Part shown: in pieces, positions 34,648-46,368 of the stretch | How the letters are laid out: the number at the start of each line of letters is the position of its first letter | Position numbering within the stretch: position 1 is the first letter of the stretch | Assembly: GCA_037074705.1 (NCBI GenBank) | Contig: CM073590.1 | Location: forward strand, 53,523,895-53,587,894 | Source: Zhengitettix transpicula | Taxonomy: Eukaryota > Arthropoda > Insecta > Orthoptera > Tetrigidae | Length of the DNA: 64,000 nt | Reading direction: 5' to 3' | Notes under the pieces: generated by a model | Database searches by the model: none | The model's input: only the letters and a program-made list of their open reading frames with translations | What the model was told of the DNA's origin: nothing | Made by a program: the position numbers and the translations under genes

Positions 34648-35099
34648 AGTGTCTTCCTGGTTGGCTTTCTCTCTGCTGTTTTCACTAATGTCTTCGTTGT
34701 CGATTATCTATCTTGAAATACTCTTCTTTGTTCTTTATACAGGATTATCACTTCCAATTATGTTAAAACAACATTAATAAATTTTTCGCGGTTGAGAACC
34801 AGGTTCAGAAGACAGCGGTAGAGAATGACCGCAGAAACGTCAACATCGAGAAATCTGAACCTGGTGCTCAACCAGTGTCTTCCTGGTTGGCTTTCTCTCT
34901 GCTGTTTTCACTAATGTCTTCGTTGTCGATTATCTATCTTGAAATACTCTTCTTTGTTCTTTATACAGGATTATCACTTCCAATTATGTTAAAACAACAT
35001 TAATAAATTTTTCGCGGTTGAGAACCAGGTTCAGAAGACAGCGGTAGAGAATGACCGCAGAAACGTCAACATCGAGAAATCTGAACCTGGTGCTCAACC
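34648..35099 (+). repeat. Perfect 226-bp tandem duplication
   Basis: 34648-34873 and 34874-35099 read the same at every base I compared. Each copy ends with a Penelope-type module: AGACAGCGGT-loop-ACCGC followed by AGAAACGTC, flanked by the inverted pair CCAGGTTCAGA / TCTGAACCTGG. The lack of differences implies a very recent duplication or an assembly artefact. Confidence 0.9.
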
Positions 35100-35165
35100 G
35101 CGAAAAATTGAATAATAATTTACACCGGGAAAGCTTACGTTCATTAATACAGCATTGTTAAAAAG
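35100..35165 (+). mobile_element. Penelope-type 3' tail
   Basis: GCGAAAAATTGAATAATAA followed by TTTACACCGGGAAAGCTTACG parallels the tail after the GIY-YIG fragment at 43860-43910 (GCACCGGGAAAGGCTTC). This supports a Penelope-like origin for 34490-35165. It ends about 40 bp from the RIIa exon. Confidence 0.5.
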
Positions 35166-35206
35166 TTTGAAAACTAGAAGTGATTGAAATAAATACATTG
35201 TCTTAC

Positions 35207-35359
35207 CGTCAGTGGTAGCATCGCGCAGTTCCATAAGTTTCTCAAAGTGTTCAGCGGCAAACCCGTATATATCCCTTGGTTGGTGTCGTAAAACCTCCCT
35301 GGCAAGACCTGCCAGGACCTCAGACATCCCAGGGGGCATCCCCACATTAAGCACCATCT
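35207..35359 (-). CDS. Exon of an RIIa (dimerisation/docking) domain protein
   Basis: On the - strand a good acceptor (TTTTGTTCCCACAG) precedes the exon and a good donor (GTAAGA, 35206-35201) follows. The frame from ATG 35357 holds an RIIa fold: a PPG start, then REVLRHQPRDIYGFAAEHF and EKLMELRD. This pattern is shared by PKA regulatory subunits and the sperm/cilium proteins SPA17, CABYR and ropporin. Such domains form dimers that bind A-kinase anchoring helices. The QPRDIYGFAAEHFEKL form is closest to the SPA17-like group. The exon ends in phase 1 if ATG 35357 is the start. An upstream exon may supply UTR or a few codons. Other exons were not found. Confidence 0.75.
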
Positions 35360-35780
35360 CTGTGGGAACAAAAGCATAACACAGTGTTTGTTAGTAAAAT
35401 TGTTTACTCTACGTAAATTGTCTTATTTATAGTGAATAGTAGTTTGTAATAAAGATTCACAGGTATCCAGTATGGAACTGAGAATACTCTGTGATATACA
35501 CAACATTATATCGGGAATGGTTCAGACGCGTTAACTTTCAATTAAGTTAACCTTCAAGTAAAGTTAATTCGATAATTTTCTGGGTGTACGAAATTAAATT
35601 ATATGAAAACACTTTATCATGAAGCGATTCATAGAAAGCCTGACAATGACTACCGAGTCAACGGAAAGGTGACCTGTCTGTTTGTCGCCAATCTTTCAGC
35701 TGTATGATCTACTTCTGTCTTATTGAAATGTCCATAGACAAAACTGATAAAATTTAAAGAGTTCATGTCGATTTGTATAT
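35360..35780. other. Sequence upstream of the RIIa exon, probable intron
   Basis: No coding sequence was recognised. On the - strand this would be the intron or promoter-proximal region before the RIIa exon. Confidence 0.4.
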
Positions 35781-36707
35781 TGTAATAAACAACAATGATA
35801 TATTTATCTGAGTTGGCCCACGTTAAGGCACCATAAATGTAATATGCGAAATGAATTCGTTACTTAAATTGGACTAATCATTGAAATTATTGAATGAAAG
35901 GAGCATGAAAATAATTAAATTGACTCAATTCACTTAAACAATTGGTTTGTTTACATCAATTTTTATACAAAATGTCCTTTTATCTTACCTCAGGGTCTTT
36001 ATTGGGCCTTTTAAATAAAGAACAATTAAATAATTTTACAATTCACTACTAACAAATATTTTGATAAACTCTCGACATTCAATCAAAATAAAACGAAATG
36101 AAATCGAAATCGAAATCTGACGATATTCTATCTTTTATAAACGTTTACAAATATGAATTTTTAACTGTTTCTTTTTTTACTCACTGTTGTACCGGTACCA
36201 GGGCTATTGTAGAGATTTTACAACACACTTTTCACCTTGAACACTTTAACAGGCCATGTATCACTGAATTTACTTTGACTCACTTTTCCAAACTCCGGCC
36301 GATTGCCCACTGGACACAATTATTCCGAAACCTTCGTCCCATCTATATCCGTTGACTTTACTTTGAGAGCTCCTCGATATCGAAGGCCAAATGTGGATTA
36401 ACGTTCTCGTCTCTAATCTCCAACCGAATTAATTTTTGTTCCGTCCTGATATCCTTCAACAACTGCTCAACTCAATTACTCTGTATTCCACCATGTCCTG
36501 TGGCTGACCAACAAAATTTCAACTCCTTCCGCATTCAGCAAGGTTTCGTGGCTGACTGTCGCTCCGTCGACTTACACGCACTCAAATCAACAATGTCCTG
36601 CCTCTTTCAGTATTCTCGACCATTATTGTATGTGTGTGTTCGCCGATAACAATTTAGTTCAATATTCTCTAATTATTAATTCTTTTAATTGCTCTTTTAT
36701 CATAACA
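35781..36707 (-). repeat. LTR-like unit, family F, inverted
   Basis: On the - strand it ends GTTGTTTATTACA, with the PBS-like GGTGCCTTAACGTGGGCC at 35833-35816 and an internal ATTACA just before it. The conserved CCCAATAAAGACCCTGAGG block lies at about 36010. The start is taken at TGTTATGATAAAAG (36707). The flanking (TA)n is very short here, unlike the other units. Confidence 0.45.
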
Positions 36708-36714
36708 ATATCTA

Positions 36715-36760
36715 CTAGCTGGTTACCCGTCATTCATACGGGATGAAAAGATAATGCTTC
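36715..36760 (-). mobile_element. Helitron-like 3' end
   Basis: On the - strand CCCGT-atgaatg-ACGGG is followed by seven bases and CTAG|T. This has the hairpin-then-CTAG design of E1-E5 with different stem sequence, so it is a different family. The other end could not be placed. Confidence 0.5.
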
Positions 36761-37560
36761 GTTCTTAGCATTAGGATTGTCTTCATGCACAAAAGTTTGT
36801 TTAGAGTAAATTTTTTCCTTAAATCGTTACTTATAACCCTTTTTGAGTATAAAGTGCGCCTTTCACGATCAATCAGAATGACATTCGCCGAGAATTGACA
36901 TTTTGATTGATTGATGGTGAGAGATAAATATTGATGAACTGAAGAATGGATTGACAATTTTCCAAATATTTTATAATCCGATATTCACGAGAAGTGGGGG
37001 AAAACAGATAGTTTGATATCTTGCGTAGTGGCAACCTTTTTTCTTTTAAAGCAGTCGTGGAAAAAGAAGGATGAAGGGCTGGCATAAATTTATGACCGTG
37101 GAAAATCGGCGTCGGGAGCTTCTTCTCGCAATGTTTGGAGTTATGCTATCGTAGGTGGGGAATACTCGCCGATTTAAAACACAGAATCCAGAGAGACTTC
37201 TAAAACACATTAGGCAGAAGAATTGGGACACGTTGGTGCAGCTTTTGTGGAGGATATGAAGGACAGTTTTTGCTGATATGCCCAGTTTTCAGTTTTGATA
37301 TCTGTAGAGACAGGAGTAATGAGCTCCTCATAGTGAGAAGAATCAGTGATTCCTGTGGAGTTTGGCGTTTTATCCAGACAGATCCAGCATCGATGTATGC
37401 CTGCCTCGAAGCACGGTTCTTGTTTCGAACCCATGAAGCGGTCCTTAAGTTGAAAACATTATTCCTCGCAAAATCCATTTTCTTCGGTACTTGCTATGCT
37501 AAAGTGTGTGTGTGCTGTGTGAGTTGGTGTCTTAAACTATTATAACGTAGCCTTTTATTT
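36761..37560. other. Unassigned region with a zinc-knuckle-like scrap
   Basis: A - strand frame (37200-37478) contains KTGHISKNCPS, reminiscent of the second half of a CCHC zinc knuckle from a retroelement gag/ORF1, but the first two cysteines are absent. It may be the body of the Helitron-like element starting at 36715 or an unrelated gag remnant. Confidence 0.25.
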
Positions 37561-38569
37561 GATTTATTTTTATTAATTTTAACGTATCTGACACAAATGA
37601 CCCTCAGAGTAAGAGTCGAATGTTGTATCTGTAGTTTCCCTCAGATTAATTAATTAATTATTTTTTATATGTTCAATTCCGCAGTAAATTTTGTTTTGTT
37701 ACTCAATTTATGTATTAGTTAAATCCATTTTATTTTAAATCCTACAATATGAATACCAACCTATAATTTTTTATTACACGTAGTTCCTCTCCTGTTTCGC
37801 CTGACGCTTGAGGCTATCAAGGACAAAAGAAGAGAATCTTCGGAAAACAGCAGTATACATATATAGGGTATTATAAAGGTGGATGTCAAACAAATTTAAT
37901 AGAGGCTGTCGATTAAAAATTCTAACACTTAATTATACTAAGCAATTTATTTTCAAGGTACGACGTCAATGTTTCTCCATTTTCTTATAAGGCATAACGC
38001 ATCGTAGGTTATAGATTGACTTGACGTGGGAATTGTTGGATTTTGTTTTACAACCCTTGCCTCTGTCTGAGCTTCTTCTGCATGAAATCAACATTTCCGC
38101 TGCCAAAGGATTTGAATTTGCTATTTTTATTTGGCTGCAATATGTAATCTGTATTCATCGAATTTGATCTACGGGGTTACTGACGTGAGAAAAGTACGGG
38201 CAAGTTCCTAGTCATGTAAAAAACGAGCAAAAAATGTATAAGTAGACAACAATTTAGAATACATGCAATAGTTTTGTTTGAAATGTAACATTAACTAAAA
38301 TTACACGATTCTAAGCAATATTCAGAACACCTTTATTATTGTATTTATATCAATAGTCTAGGTTTTACATAATTAATCATTACTTTACGTTAATTTATAC
38401 TTAAATTGAGCCATTGGTAAATATTTGTGTATAATTATTTTGAATATTGAAGCATTAATATGAATCTTATAAGGTGTTATGTATTTTAAATAACGTTCTA
38501 GCAAAATAATACAAGTTGTTCATATTTTTTATTAAGGAAAAATATATGTGGTTCCGTTACCATTTTAAG
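37561..38569. other. AT-rich gap
   Basis: Nothing recognised on either strand. Confidence 0.5.
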
Positions 38570-38870
38570 GAAACAAACGTCCTCTCTTGTACGGCGTACA
38601 AGCAGTAGTACAAGCATCCTTCCCTATTTAATGGTCTCGTCTGGGAGGATATACTTCGAAAGGTGAACGCAACGGAGGACTAGGCTCTCAATTGTTTCCT
38701 CCCCGATCTATACCCGTGATTTACTGTATTAAAGGGTGTTATACCCTCAAGAGTTTCTTATGTTCCCGTTGAAACAGTCGGCCAGCTGTCTCCGAACCTA
38801 GCCAAAGAATGGAGACGGAAAAGCAAACCCCACTTCAGTCATCGAAAGGGCGTAGAAAGATAGCCAAATA
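38570..38870 (+). repeat. Decayed copy of the 6205-6690 dispersed repeat
   Basis: It shares CCCGTTGAAACAGTCGGCCAG and TCATCGAAAGGGCGTAG in the same order with the GC-rich block at 6355-6470. It lacks the 3' part of that block. Confidence 0.45.
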
Positions 38871-38940
38871 CACACAAAACAAGTGATGATTTAAATACCA
38901 CACAACGTTTCTGGAAGCATTGTTCCTACTGGTGAAATTG
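38871..38940 (-). mobile_element. Penelope-type 3'-end repeat (family e)
   Basis: Reverse complement reads GGAACAATGCTTCCAGAAACG then TTGTGTGGTATTTAAATC, the family e core with its hairpin. Confidence 0.5.
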
Positions 38941-39109
38941 CTGCATTCATTTTATATAATCCTAGAGTCTAATTTCAATTAAACTCTCAAGGAGATCGTT
39001 CATACTCTTTGAAACTAGTCATATTCTCAATGGAAGAATTTATTTATAATTATAGTAAATACAAACTGTAGTGTTTCATAAGTGTAACTACTTTCAATCA
39101 GGATTGAAA

Positions 39110-39200
39110 AATCAAGACCAAGAATTCAGCCCACGACCTCTGCTAGGTACATGGTCGCTCTAACTGCTGAGTTATCCTTGTTGACTCATGTCACATACGA
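39110..39200 (-). repeat. tRNA-derived SINE fragment
   Basis: On the - strand GATAACTCAGCAGTTAGAGC resembles a pol III A box, and GGTCGTGGGCTGAATTC about 30 bases on resembles a B box. It does not fold into a full tRNA, so a SINE head or tRNA pseudogene fits better than a functional tRNA gene. Confidence 0.5.
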
Positions 39201-40790
39201 TCTTTCTCTATCCATTATATAGACCTGTACACAATTTACAGTATAACATTCTTCATAGTCTAATTTTAGAACTTGTTGAAGTTGAAGAATGGATATTATG
39301 TTTTAATTAATCCTAGGTATGATGATTTAATTCAACAGCAGAAGAAATGCTTACAAACAAAACTCAGCAATAAATATATAAAAGAAATGGAAATTTTATT
39401 TTGTCTGGTGAATTTTGTCATTTTTCCCCTGCCTGGGATACTTCTCAGAAGATAAAACAATAGATAAATTAATTGCAATCCTGATCAGGAAACAGAGGCC
39501 TGTAACAGAAGAACAAGAATAAAATGTTGCTTTTAAAGTCATTTTTTAGAAATCAGGTAAGAAAGTAATTCAATACCATGCCAAATCATAATAGAATTGT
39601 TAGTTCAAGAACAAGAATAGCAACAGTAACAATCGTTGTCAAAACAAAAAAAAGTTAAGTTCAAGAAAAATGATACTAAAAATGGACCAGACAAACCATA
39701 TTCTGCCAACAAGGAAACTAATCATAAGGAATAAAACTGCTATTTGAAGAACAAGAAAGAAGTTTTAACATTTTTATTACTGACTTATTTAAATCAAGAA
39801 TTTTTGATTAAATAAATACAAAACAATACAATACAAAGCCAAATCAGGAAATAATTAAACAAAAATAAAGTGCTCACAGAAGAGATTAAGAAGAATTACA
39901 GATGACAGTTGATAGTGCTTGAACAGGATACATATGTAATGAAGTAGAAGTAGAAAAATGAATGTGAAAGAATATTACAATGTTGCCAAACAAGGAAGTT
40001 CAATGAAAATTGAGGCTACAGGTGAGTTTTTTTTTGTTGATAGAACTGCATTTTCATATATGTCGTTTATATTTCTTTGCTAAGTAGAAATCTAATGTCT
40101 GTGCATATCATTACTTTGAAGTTCTGTTAATCAAATGTTATGTCAAAATATTTAAAGAGAATTAGAAGGGCCCAAAAGGACCAATGGATTATATGAAGTA
40201 ACAAACCTAAAATGGAATTCCTTCTGAATGAAGAGGACTAACAAGAGTGACATAAAATGCTGGGACATACAACATTAAATCATACCACAAAATTAAAGAC
40301 AATGTATGATTGAGTTGCCCCCAAAAATGTGAATCAAGTGCAATAGCAAAACTCACAAGGAAATCATTCTCCTACAGTAAGGTAATGGAACAGTAGACCA
40401 TAACAATTTTTACATACACATCTAAGTGGTCAAATAGGTCCTACAATGTACATAATTCTAAAATGACAGCACTGGAGTATTTCAGTTATTTATGTTTGAC
40501 TTATTTATTGTGATACAAATCAAAAGCTGAATTCTAATAATTAACAAAACTTTTAGTTTGGCAAAAATTATCTACCAAAAGAAAAAGTACATTTTTGCAT
40601 TCCTTCAGTAATTTTAATAACTGGAACTATATACAAATAACATAAAAATATAATAAATAAAGCAGTTAGAATAAATTTAAATGTATATAAAAATAATTTG
40701 TAAAGTTCAATTCTCCTACTTTTATACTAAAGATTTTGATATTTCACCATTTTAAGACTTTAGATAGTTTACTAATTAGATAAATAAGTA
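39201..40790. other. A-rich gap, nothing recognised
   Basis: The + strand is unusually A-rich with recurring AGAACAAGAA. No frame or known repeat was recognised. Confidence 0.5.
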
Positions 40791-40794
40791 GCCA

Positions 40795-41045
40795 AATAAG
40801 AGAAACACAATGTTTCTGCAATACTTGTTGCTTTTGTCAGGTGATTAAAAAACCACACGAGCCATAAATATGACACACCACACTAACCAGGTGATGAATT
40901 CAAAATCAAAGCTAAAATGTGTTTCAGCTTTGCTTTTGAGTTCATCTCCTGGTTGGTGCAGTGTGTCACTCTTATGGATCTTGTGTTTTTTTAATCACCT
41001 AATGAAAGTAACATGATTTAAGAAATGTTGTGTGATATTTATTTA
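40795..41045. repeat. Large imperfect palindrome
   Basis: The left arm (AAACACAATGTTTCTGC..GTGATTAAAAAACCACACGAGCC..AACCAGGTGATGAATTC) and right arm (GAGTTCATCTCCTGGTT..ATCTTGTGTTTTTTTAATCAC..AGAAATGTTGTGTGATATT) pair along about 120 bp each around a centre near 40920. Each outer arm carries a family e Penelope-type module. Confidence 0.7.
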
Positions 41046-41803
41046 GCACTCATGTTTTTTTATTTTTCCAATTAGTATACTTTAGCATATATGTTTTATA
41101 TTTTATAATTTCTATAGGTAGTTTGCTGTAATCATAACTGTCTTAAAGAAAATAGAGTTTGGGCTCTTTTAATATTTCAAATTTGGCAAAATAAAATCAT
41201 CAGTATTACGGTTTTATTTACACCTTTTGAGAACATTTTAAAAGTATTCTGGCTTTAAACTCAATTTTATTTTGTGAATGAATACAATACTTTTCATTTA
41301 TCAGAATTTGTCAACTGGGAACCTTTCCAGTGTGTTTAGCATAACATTTATACTTGCATACTAACTACAGCCCAAGGATGATTCTCATTCCTCTATTAAG
41401 TAGGAGTTGTAATCTTTCTTTGTCTCCCAAGTTGGCCATATAGTGACTGTTCCTGAGAAGTGAAAGTGTGGTAGATTATTGCATTATAAATTGTTTTCCT
41501 GCCACAAACACTCAAATTATTGATGATACAAAAAACTTTTCATGGGAAGTGGAAACCAGATCAACTTAGAAGATGTGATAGACATGGTGAGTTCACAAGT
41601 CATCAGTTTCAAAACCAATATGAATAAAATGTAATAGTACTTGATTACAGCATTCTGCATATTTCACAATTGAATTGGAAAGCAGAGAGTCTAAATTTGA
41701 CAATTATGAACAAAGGAAGAACTCTAGTATATTACCCAAAGTTGGAGAAACATGTGGGGAGTTGTGCTCTCCACTACATAATTGATCAACAGATGCTCCA
41801 TGA
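41046..41803. other. Gap, nothing recognised
   Basis: AT-rich sequence without supported features. Confidence 0.5.
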
Positions 41804-42720
41804 CTAAATAAGCAGCAGAAAAGTTATTTGAGAAAAGGCAAGACGTGTAAAAACTTCAGATCTTTGTATCATAAGTATTTTCAAAGAATGTTGGACATAT
41901 AAAAATGTTGGAAGAGAGAAACAATCCATACATTTTTGTATGTAATGATGATTATCTTTATCATAAGAACTTGAGTGAGACCTTCCTGTTATTGGGTCAG
42001 AGGCCCCCTTCAACATGGATTTTTGGATGGAGGTTCTTTTATTATTTTGTTGAGGAAATGAAGGGCTCAGACATTCTGTTTTATTTTTCAAGATTATTTG
42101 GGTTTTGGGAGACTTCATTTTTATAGTTTTGGAGGAGAAAATTAATTCAATGGCACTTCTCAGTTTAAACATTGATTTTCAATGGATCTGGGATGGGACA
42201 GTTATAGTTCAGTGGGAAATTTGGGACTTGAAAGTCAGGGTATTTTTGTTTTAGGTTATGGAGGATGTATATTTGAATTTACATTCTCAGCCAAAGCTTA
42301 TAGGATGAAAGATGGATAGTACTTTTCAGATATTGTTTATGTGGATCAGTGACCATAGGATACACGGAGATGAGCAAGACATCAGTGGACAGGATGAAAA
42401 ATTGAATAATGGTGTCAGACTAGGTTGACACATGCGTATACGAAGTGAAGTGAATGACAGTAATGGAGAATTCCTCTTTCCAGAACCCTTAAAGATTGAA
42501 GGTGAGATACTGGGAAAAGAGTAGAAATGTTGTGGCTATAGTCTATTACAGAGCAGATGAAGGTTTTGTATGGATGGAGAAGAGTTTTAGGATGACAAGA
42601 GCCGGTTCCGGCATTTGACAAATTTAAATCTTTGATTGGCACATTTTCAGAGTAGTTGGATATGTGGAATTAGGCTGAGGGTTGGGTTAAGATTAATTCC
42701 AAGATGGTCGGCTAAGTGGG
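41804..42720 (-). pseudogene. LINE ORF2 C-terminal fragment
   Basis: The - strand frame at 42642-42415 reads GTGSCHPKTLLHPYKTFI then CSVIDYS and LQSLRVLERG, the pattern after the RT domain in Jockey/R1-type LINEs (HP-TLL-LYK-I-S-IDY). A further open stretch at 42172-41804 continues in another frame (122 codons) and may be the following segment. Frame breaks show it is dead. Confidence 0.6.
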
Positions 42721-43260
42721 ATGGGGAAGTTACTTTGTTCCAGAAAACAATACAGATGGGATTCATATAATTCAAACTTACATATAGCAGCCATTTTGAC
42801 ATGTCATATTTAACTTGTCATTGAAATGTATCCATTTCAACCTATATCAATTTGGTAAAACTATAAGTATGAAAATGCAAATACTTCCTAAGCAAAAAAT
42901 AACCCAACATTACTTACATACCTTACTGTCTATGACACTCAGACATTCACAATCAGTAGTTTGAAAATTCTGTTTTATAATTCGAGTCCCTATTGTCATA
43001 ACATAAAAATTTTCAATTATTATGATCTCTGGCAAGCAAAAATAATTTCGGTCTAAATTTTGTGAAGTCACCATGTCGAGAATGGTTTTCATACTTGGGG
43101 CCACGTTTTTGTCTTTTTTGCATGATGTGACATGTAACAAAGGCTACCTACAAAGCACTGATTCAAAAAGTGTTCCCTTAGTGGTCGATTCCAAACTGGA
43201 AGGGGTACATGTGATCTAAAACAAAAATTGGGGGTTCATGAGATGTAAATTGAAGTTCAT
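42721..43260. other. Gap, no gene
   Basis: Nothing firm is seen. The text AAGTGTTCCCTTAGTGGTCG near 43168 is faintly like a hAT terminal repeat but was not accepted as an end. Confidence 0.4.
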
Positions 43261-43262
43261 GA

Positions 43263-43714
43263 GAATGGATCCTGGCTAAGCAGATCACACCTGGGGTCTA
43301 CAGCATACCGTGCGAATGTGGCAAGAAGTACATCGGCCAAACTATTCGCACGGTAATGGACAGATGCACAGAACATCAAAGACATCTGAAACTAAAACAA
43401 CCAAATAACTCAGCGGTTGCAGAACATGCCATAGAATCCGGCCATGACATAAAGTTCAATGAAACCAAAATCTTGGATCGTGTCAATGGTTTCTGGAGCA
43501 GCATAATCAAAGAGGCCATACATATTAGGACACAAGACAACCTGCTAAACCGGGACACCGGGTTTCAATTGAGCAAGACTTGGGACCCAGCTATAACATT
43601 GGTAAGACAAGGGGTCCGGAGCTCTATTGTGGCTGGGGTTGCTGAGGGTAATGTACCTCGGCGAGTGGCCGGCCTTTTGACTGATGCTGACATGGCGGAG
43701 GCGGACTGTTGACT
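43263..43714 (+). pseudogene. Penelope-like element GIY-YIG endonuclease fragment
   Basis: The frame runs TPGVYSIPCECGKKYIGQT, then TEHQRHLKLKQPNNSAVAEH and AIESGHDIKFNETKIL. GVY..13 residues..YIGQT is the GIY-YIG motif, with a CxC as in the cysteine-containing linker of Penelope-like endonucleases, then the conserved histidines. The RT domain that should precede it is missing, so this is a 5'-truncated copy, as expected for a retroelement copied from its 3' end. The frame stays open for about 150 codons to a stop at 43712, so it is a fairly young fragment. Confidence 0.8.
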
Positions 43715-43774
43715 GAGCGCTGATTGGCTCTCACAGCGTGATGATTCAGTGGAGGATATATATAATATGCAATA

Positions 43775-43910
43775 GAATGGTTCTGACACTTCGCCTAGAA
43801 GATGACGACAGAGCTTTTAGTCATCGAAACGTTGCGTTCTACAATTATGCAAAACCCGGTTGAACTCCGAGAACAATATATTGAACAACTGCACCGGGAA
43901 AGGCTTCAAT
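43775..43910 (+). mobile_element. Penelope-like 3' end with hammerhead-like core (family a)
   Basis: After the endonuclease stop the sequence GAAGATGACGACAG-loop-TAGTCATCGAAACG forms a stem next to GAAACG, then AAAACCCGGTTGAACTCCG and GCACCGGGAAAGGCTTC. It anchors the identity of the similar modules elsewhere in the window, because here it is directly attached to a recognisable Penelope endonuclease. Confidence 0.65.
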
Positions 43911-44689
43911 CTTTGATAGAAGATTAGGGTTTTTATATGGAGCAGGAAAATTTTTAACCAAAGAATATAAAATTTATAATTGCATTATACTTCTACTCTT
44001 CAATATTTTTGCATTGACAGACTTAAAAAATTGCAAAGTTGGATGTAAAGAATTATTTTATGTAGAGATAAAAGATTAGTGCAACAGTAATGTTAAGAGA
44101 AATGAATTGGGCTGTGTTTCAGTGCTTTTGTCAAGTTTCATATATTGATTTTTTGTATAAGCAAATTGTTGCCATCAATGTTTATTTAGTATGTAAGTAT
44201 TATAGGAACCTGTACAATGTTAGAAGTAAGGTAGAATTAGATATAACAAGGGGCTAGGCTAGCCTTAAAACAAAATAGTATATTTATTAAAGAAATTAAG
44301 ATTTTTAAGAAGTTACCAATACGAATTAGACAATGTGATTATATTAGTAAATTTAAGTATAGTTTATTTAAACACTTAAGTTTACGAAATGTAAATCTGT
44401 GAAAAGTAAATAATGTAGAACTGAGTAGCATTTCTTTTTTGAAAAATAAATAATTTATTACTATTATAATTAACAAAAACACAATTGAAGTTGATGAATT
44501 TGTAATAATTCAAAAGTAAAATGGGGAGTGTCTACAGAAAAAATTGACAAGTGGTCTACGACACAAAATAGTTTGGGAACCACTGTACTAAAAAAAAGTA
44601 TTGCAGAAGCTTTGGTCAGAGAGGGCTGGCTCCATGCCACCGCCCACAAAATTGTTTAAAATATAATCATCTGATTCTTATTATTATTA
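43911..44689. other. Gap with one hAT-like terminal repeat
   Basis: On the - strand, 44592-44555 reads ACAGTGGTTCCCAAAC, a typical hAT terminal inverted repeat (CAGTGGTTCCCAAACT type). No matching partner end was located. The rest is AT-rich. Confidence 0.4.
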
Positions 44690-45240
44690 AAAAAAAGGGG
44701 TTTGTTGCGTGCAGTATAGTCTATACGATCAAGGTGACCTAGCGACGAGTTGCGTGCCAGCAAGGCCAGGAAAATTGATGTGGATCTGCTGAGTTCTGCC
44801 GGGGTCAGACACAGAGAATCGGTACCGTACGTTCCCGAACGCTATAAACACCAGAAACAAACCTACGGTCACAATATATACACGATAATTGGCACTTTCC
44901 TAATTTTGACACATGAACACCATTATAGCCAAAAGCGAATTTGAATACTTGCAGTCTAAATTTAAATTCTTTCCGCCCGCGTTATTTGAGAATAGCCATT
45001 AGACGCTACAAATAAATTACTTTTGCTATCCCGAGAAAGGTCTGAATAGATAAATAATTATTGTTTCAATTTATTTACGTAAAAATTGAAATTAAGATAA
45101 ATATGTTTACTTAGTGAAGAATTGCTCGGGTGTTCCATTGTCTATAGTAGAAGAGGTAAGGAGAGGTTGGTCAGATGGGAAGGCCTCGACAGCCGACTAC
45201 TCTCTGGTATAATGATATATTAAGATCATTCGTAAATTTG
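44690..45240. other. Unidentified region with a GC-richer block
   Basis: 44700-44870 is GC-richer than its surroundings and carries a 64-codon + frame from 44750 (KIDVDLLSSAGVRHRESV). No family was recognised and no splice context was found. Confidence 0.3.
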
Positions 45241-45479
45241 TATGACTCTTGGTTTTTCCATATTCTTTCTCTTCATTAAATTTTATGTTTATACATCAAG
45301 TGTTGTGTTCTACATACATTTGCAGTCTCTGAGGCTCAGTGCCAAGGCATGCACGGACCCTAATTCTTTCTTATTTCCTTTCCCAATTCTCCTTTACGCT
45401 TTTCCGTTCTCCCATAAGTATCCCAGGTAATATGGGGAAATGTGAGATTGGAATAAGCAGAATATATAGGTTTATTTCC

Positions 45480-45600
45480 TTAATGAGTGTTCGGACTCCT
45501 GTGCTGAACTCTTATTCTTAACCCTTTCCCTGAAGCCGAACAAAGTTCATTCTGTTCGAAACGAAGGATATTCTTTCCTTCTTGCGCCCTCTCATTATCC
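45480..45600 (+). mobile_element. Penelope-type 3'-end fragment (family d)
   Basis: CTGAAGCCGAACAAAG-loop-CTGTTCGAAACGAAGG at 45530-45567 gives a CGAAC/GTTCG stem followed by AAACG. This is the same design as at 34562 and 43796, with different stem bases. Confidence 0.45.
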
Positions 45601-46368
45601 CTTCTACAATAGACAAAGAAGTGAATACCCGACAAAGTCTTCACTAAGATTTCAACACCATTGTTAACAAACTACAAAACCAGATAAAAAATATTTATAT
45701 TATATATTGTATATATCGGTTATCGAATTTACATTAATTAAAATCAATTTCTTACTAACGCCATTAAAATTTATCCTCATAATTATAAAACGGTGAAAGA
45801 ACAACGTAACATACAACCACTTGCCACTTCTCGAGACAAACATAAAACCAAATACTGTCAGGAATTGTAGGTCAAAACAGAACTATGAACACGTAATATG
45901 AGCAATTGTCTTTTATTTTAATAGCCACCTCAGTTAATATAAGTAGCAACGCGGAATATTACTAGCAAAATAGTCAGTTTATCGCATACTTCAACCGGAC
46001 CAATATATAAAAAAATATTTCATGGTTCAAATTTCGCTGCTTATTGCACCCCATTACGGTGCCGCCTAATGCAACCGACTCTGTATAAAGGTACGGGAGC
46101 GCCTTGTTGATTAAAAATTACAAGCACATAAATATATTATGTCAACTTAAATTGAAAAATATGAGCCTTCTTTGCGCTCATAAAATTTTAAGTATATCTA
46201 TCATTTATTCACATAATATCGATACATTATACTGGGGGGGGGGAGATAATCGTTGCTCAGTGTATACAAGACTTTCTGTAATTCTAATTTTCTTCTTGTT
46301 TTTAGTAAATTTATTTTCTATAATTAATTTATAATTTGTACTTTTGGTAGATATTTGATTAATTATTA
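45601..46368. other. AT-rich gap
   Basis: Nothing recognised. There is a poly-G run of nine near 46237. Confidence 0.5.

Noticed and set aside
37200..37478. Gag zinc knuckle on the - strand
   Set aside because: Only GHISKNC of the CCHC pattern is present. The first two cysteines are missing, so it is mentioned only as a scrap.
39110..39200. Functional tRNA gene on the - strand
   Set aside because: Only A- and B-box-like parts are visible. A complete cloverleaf could not be formed.
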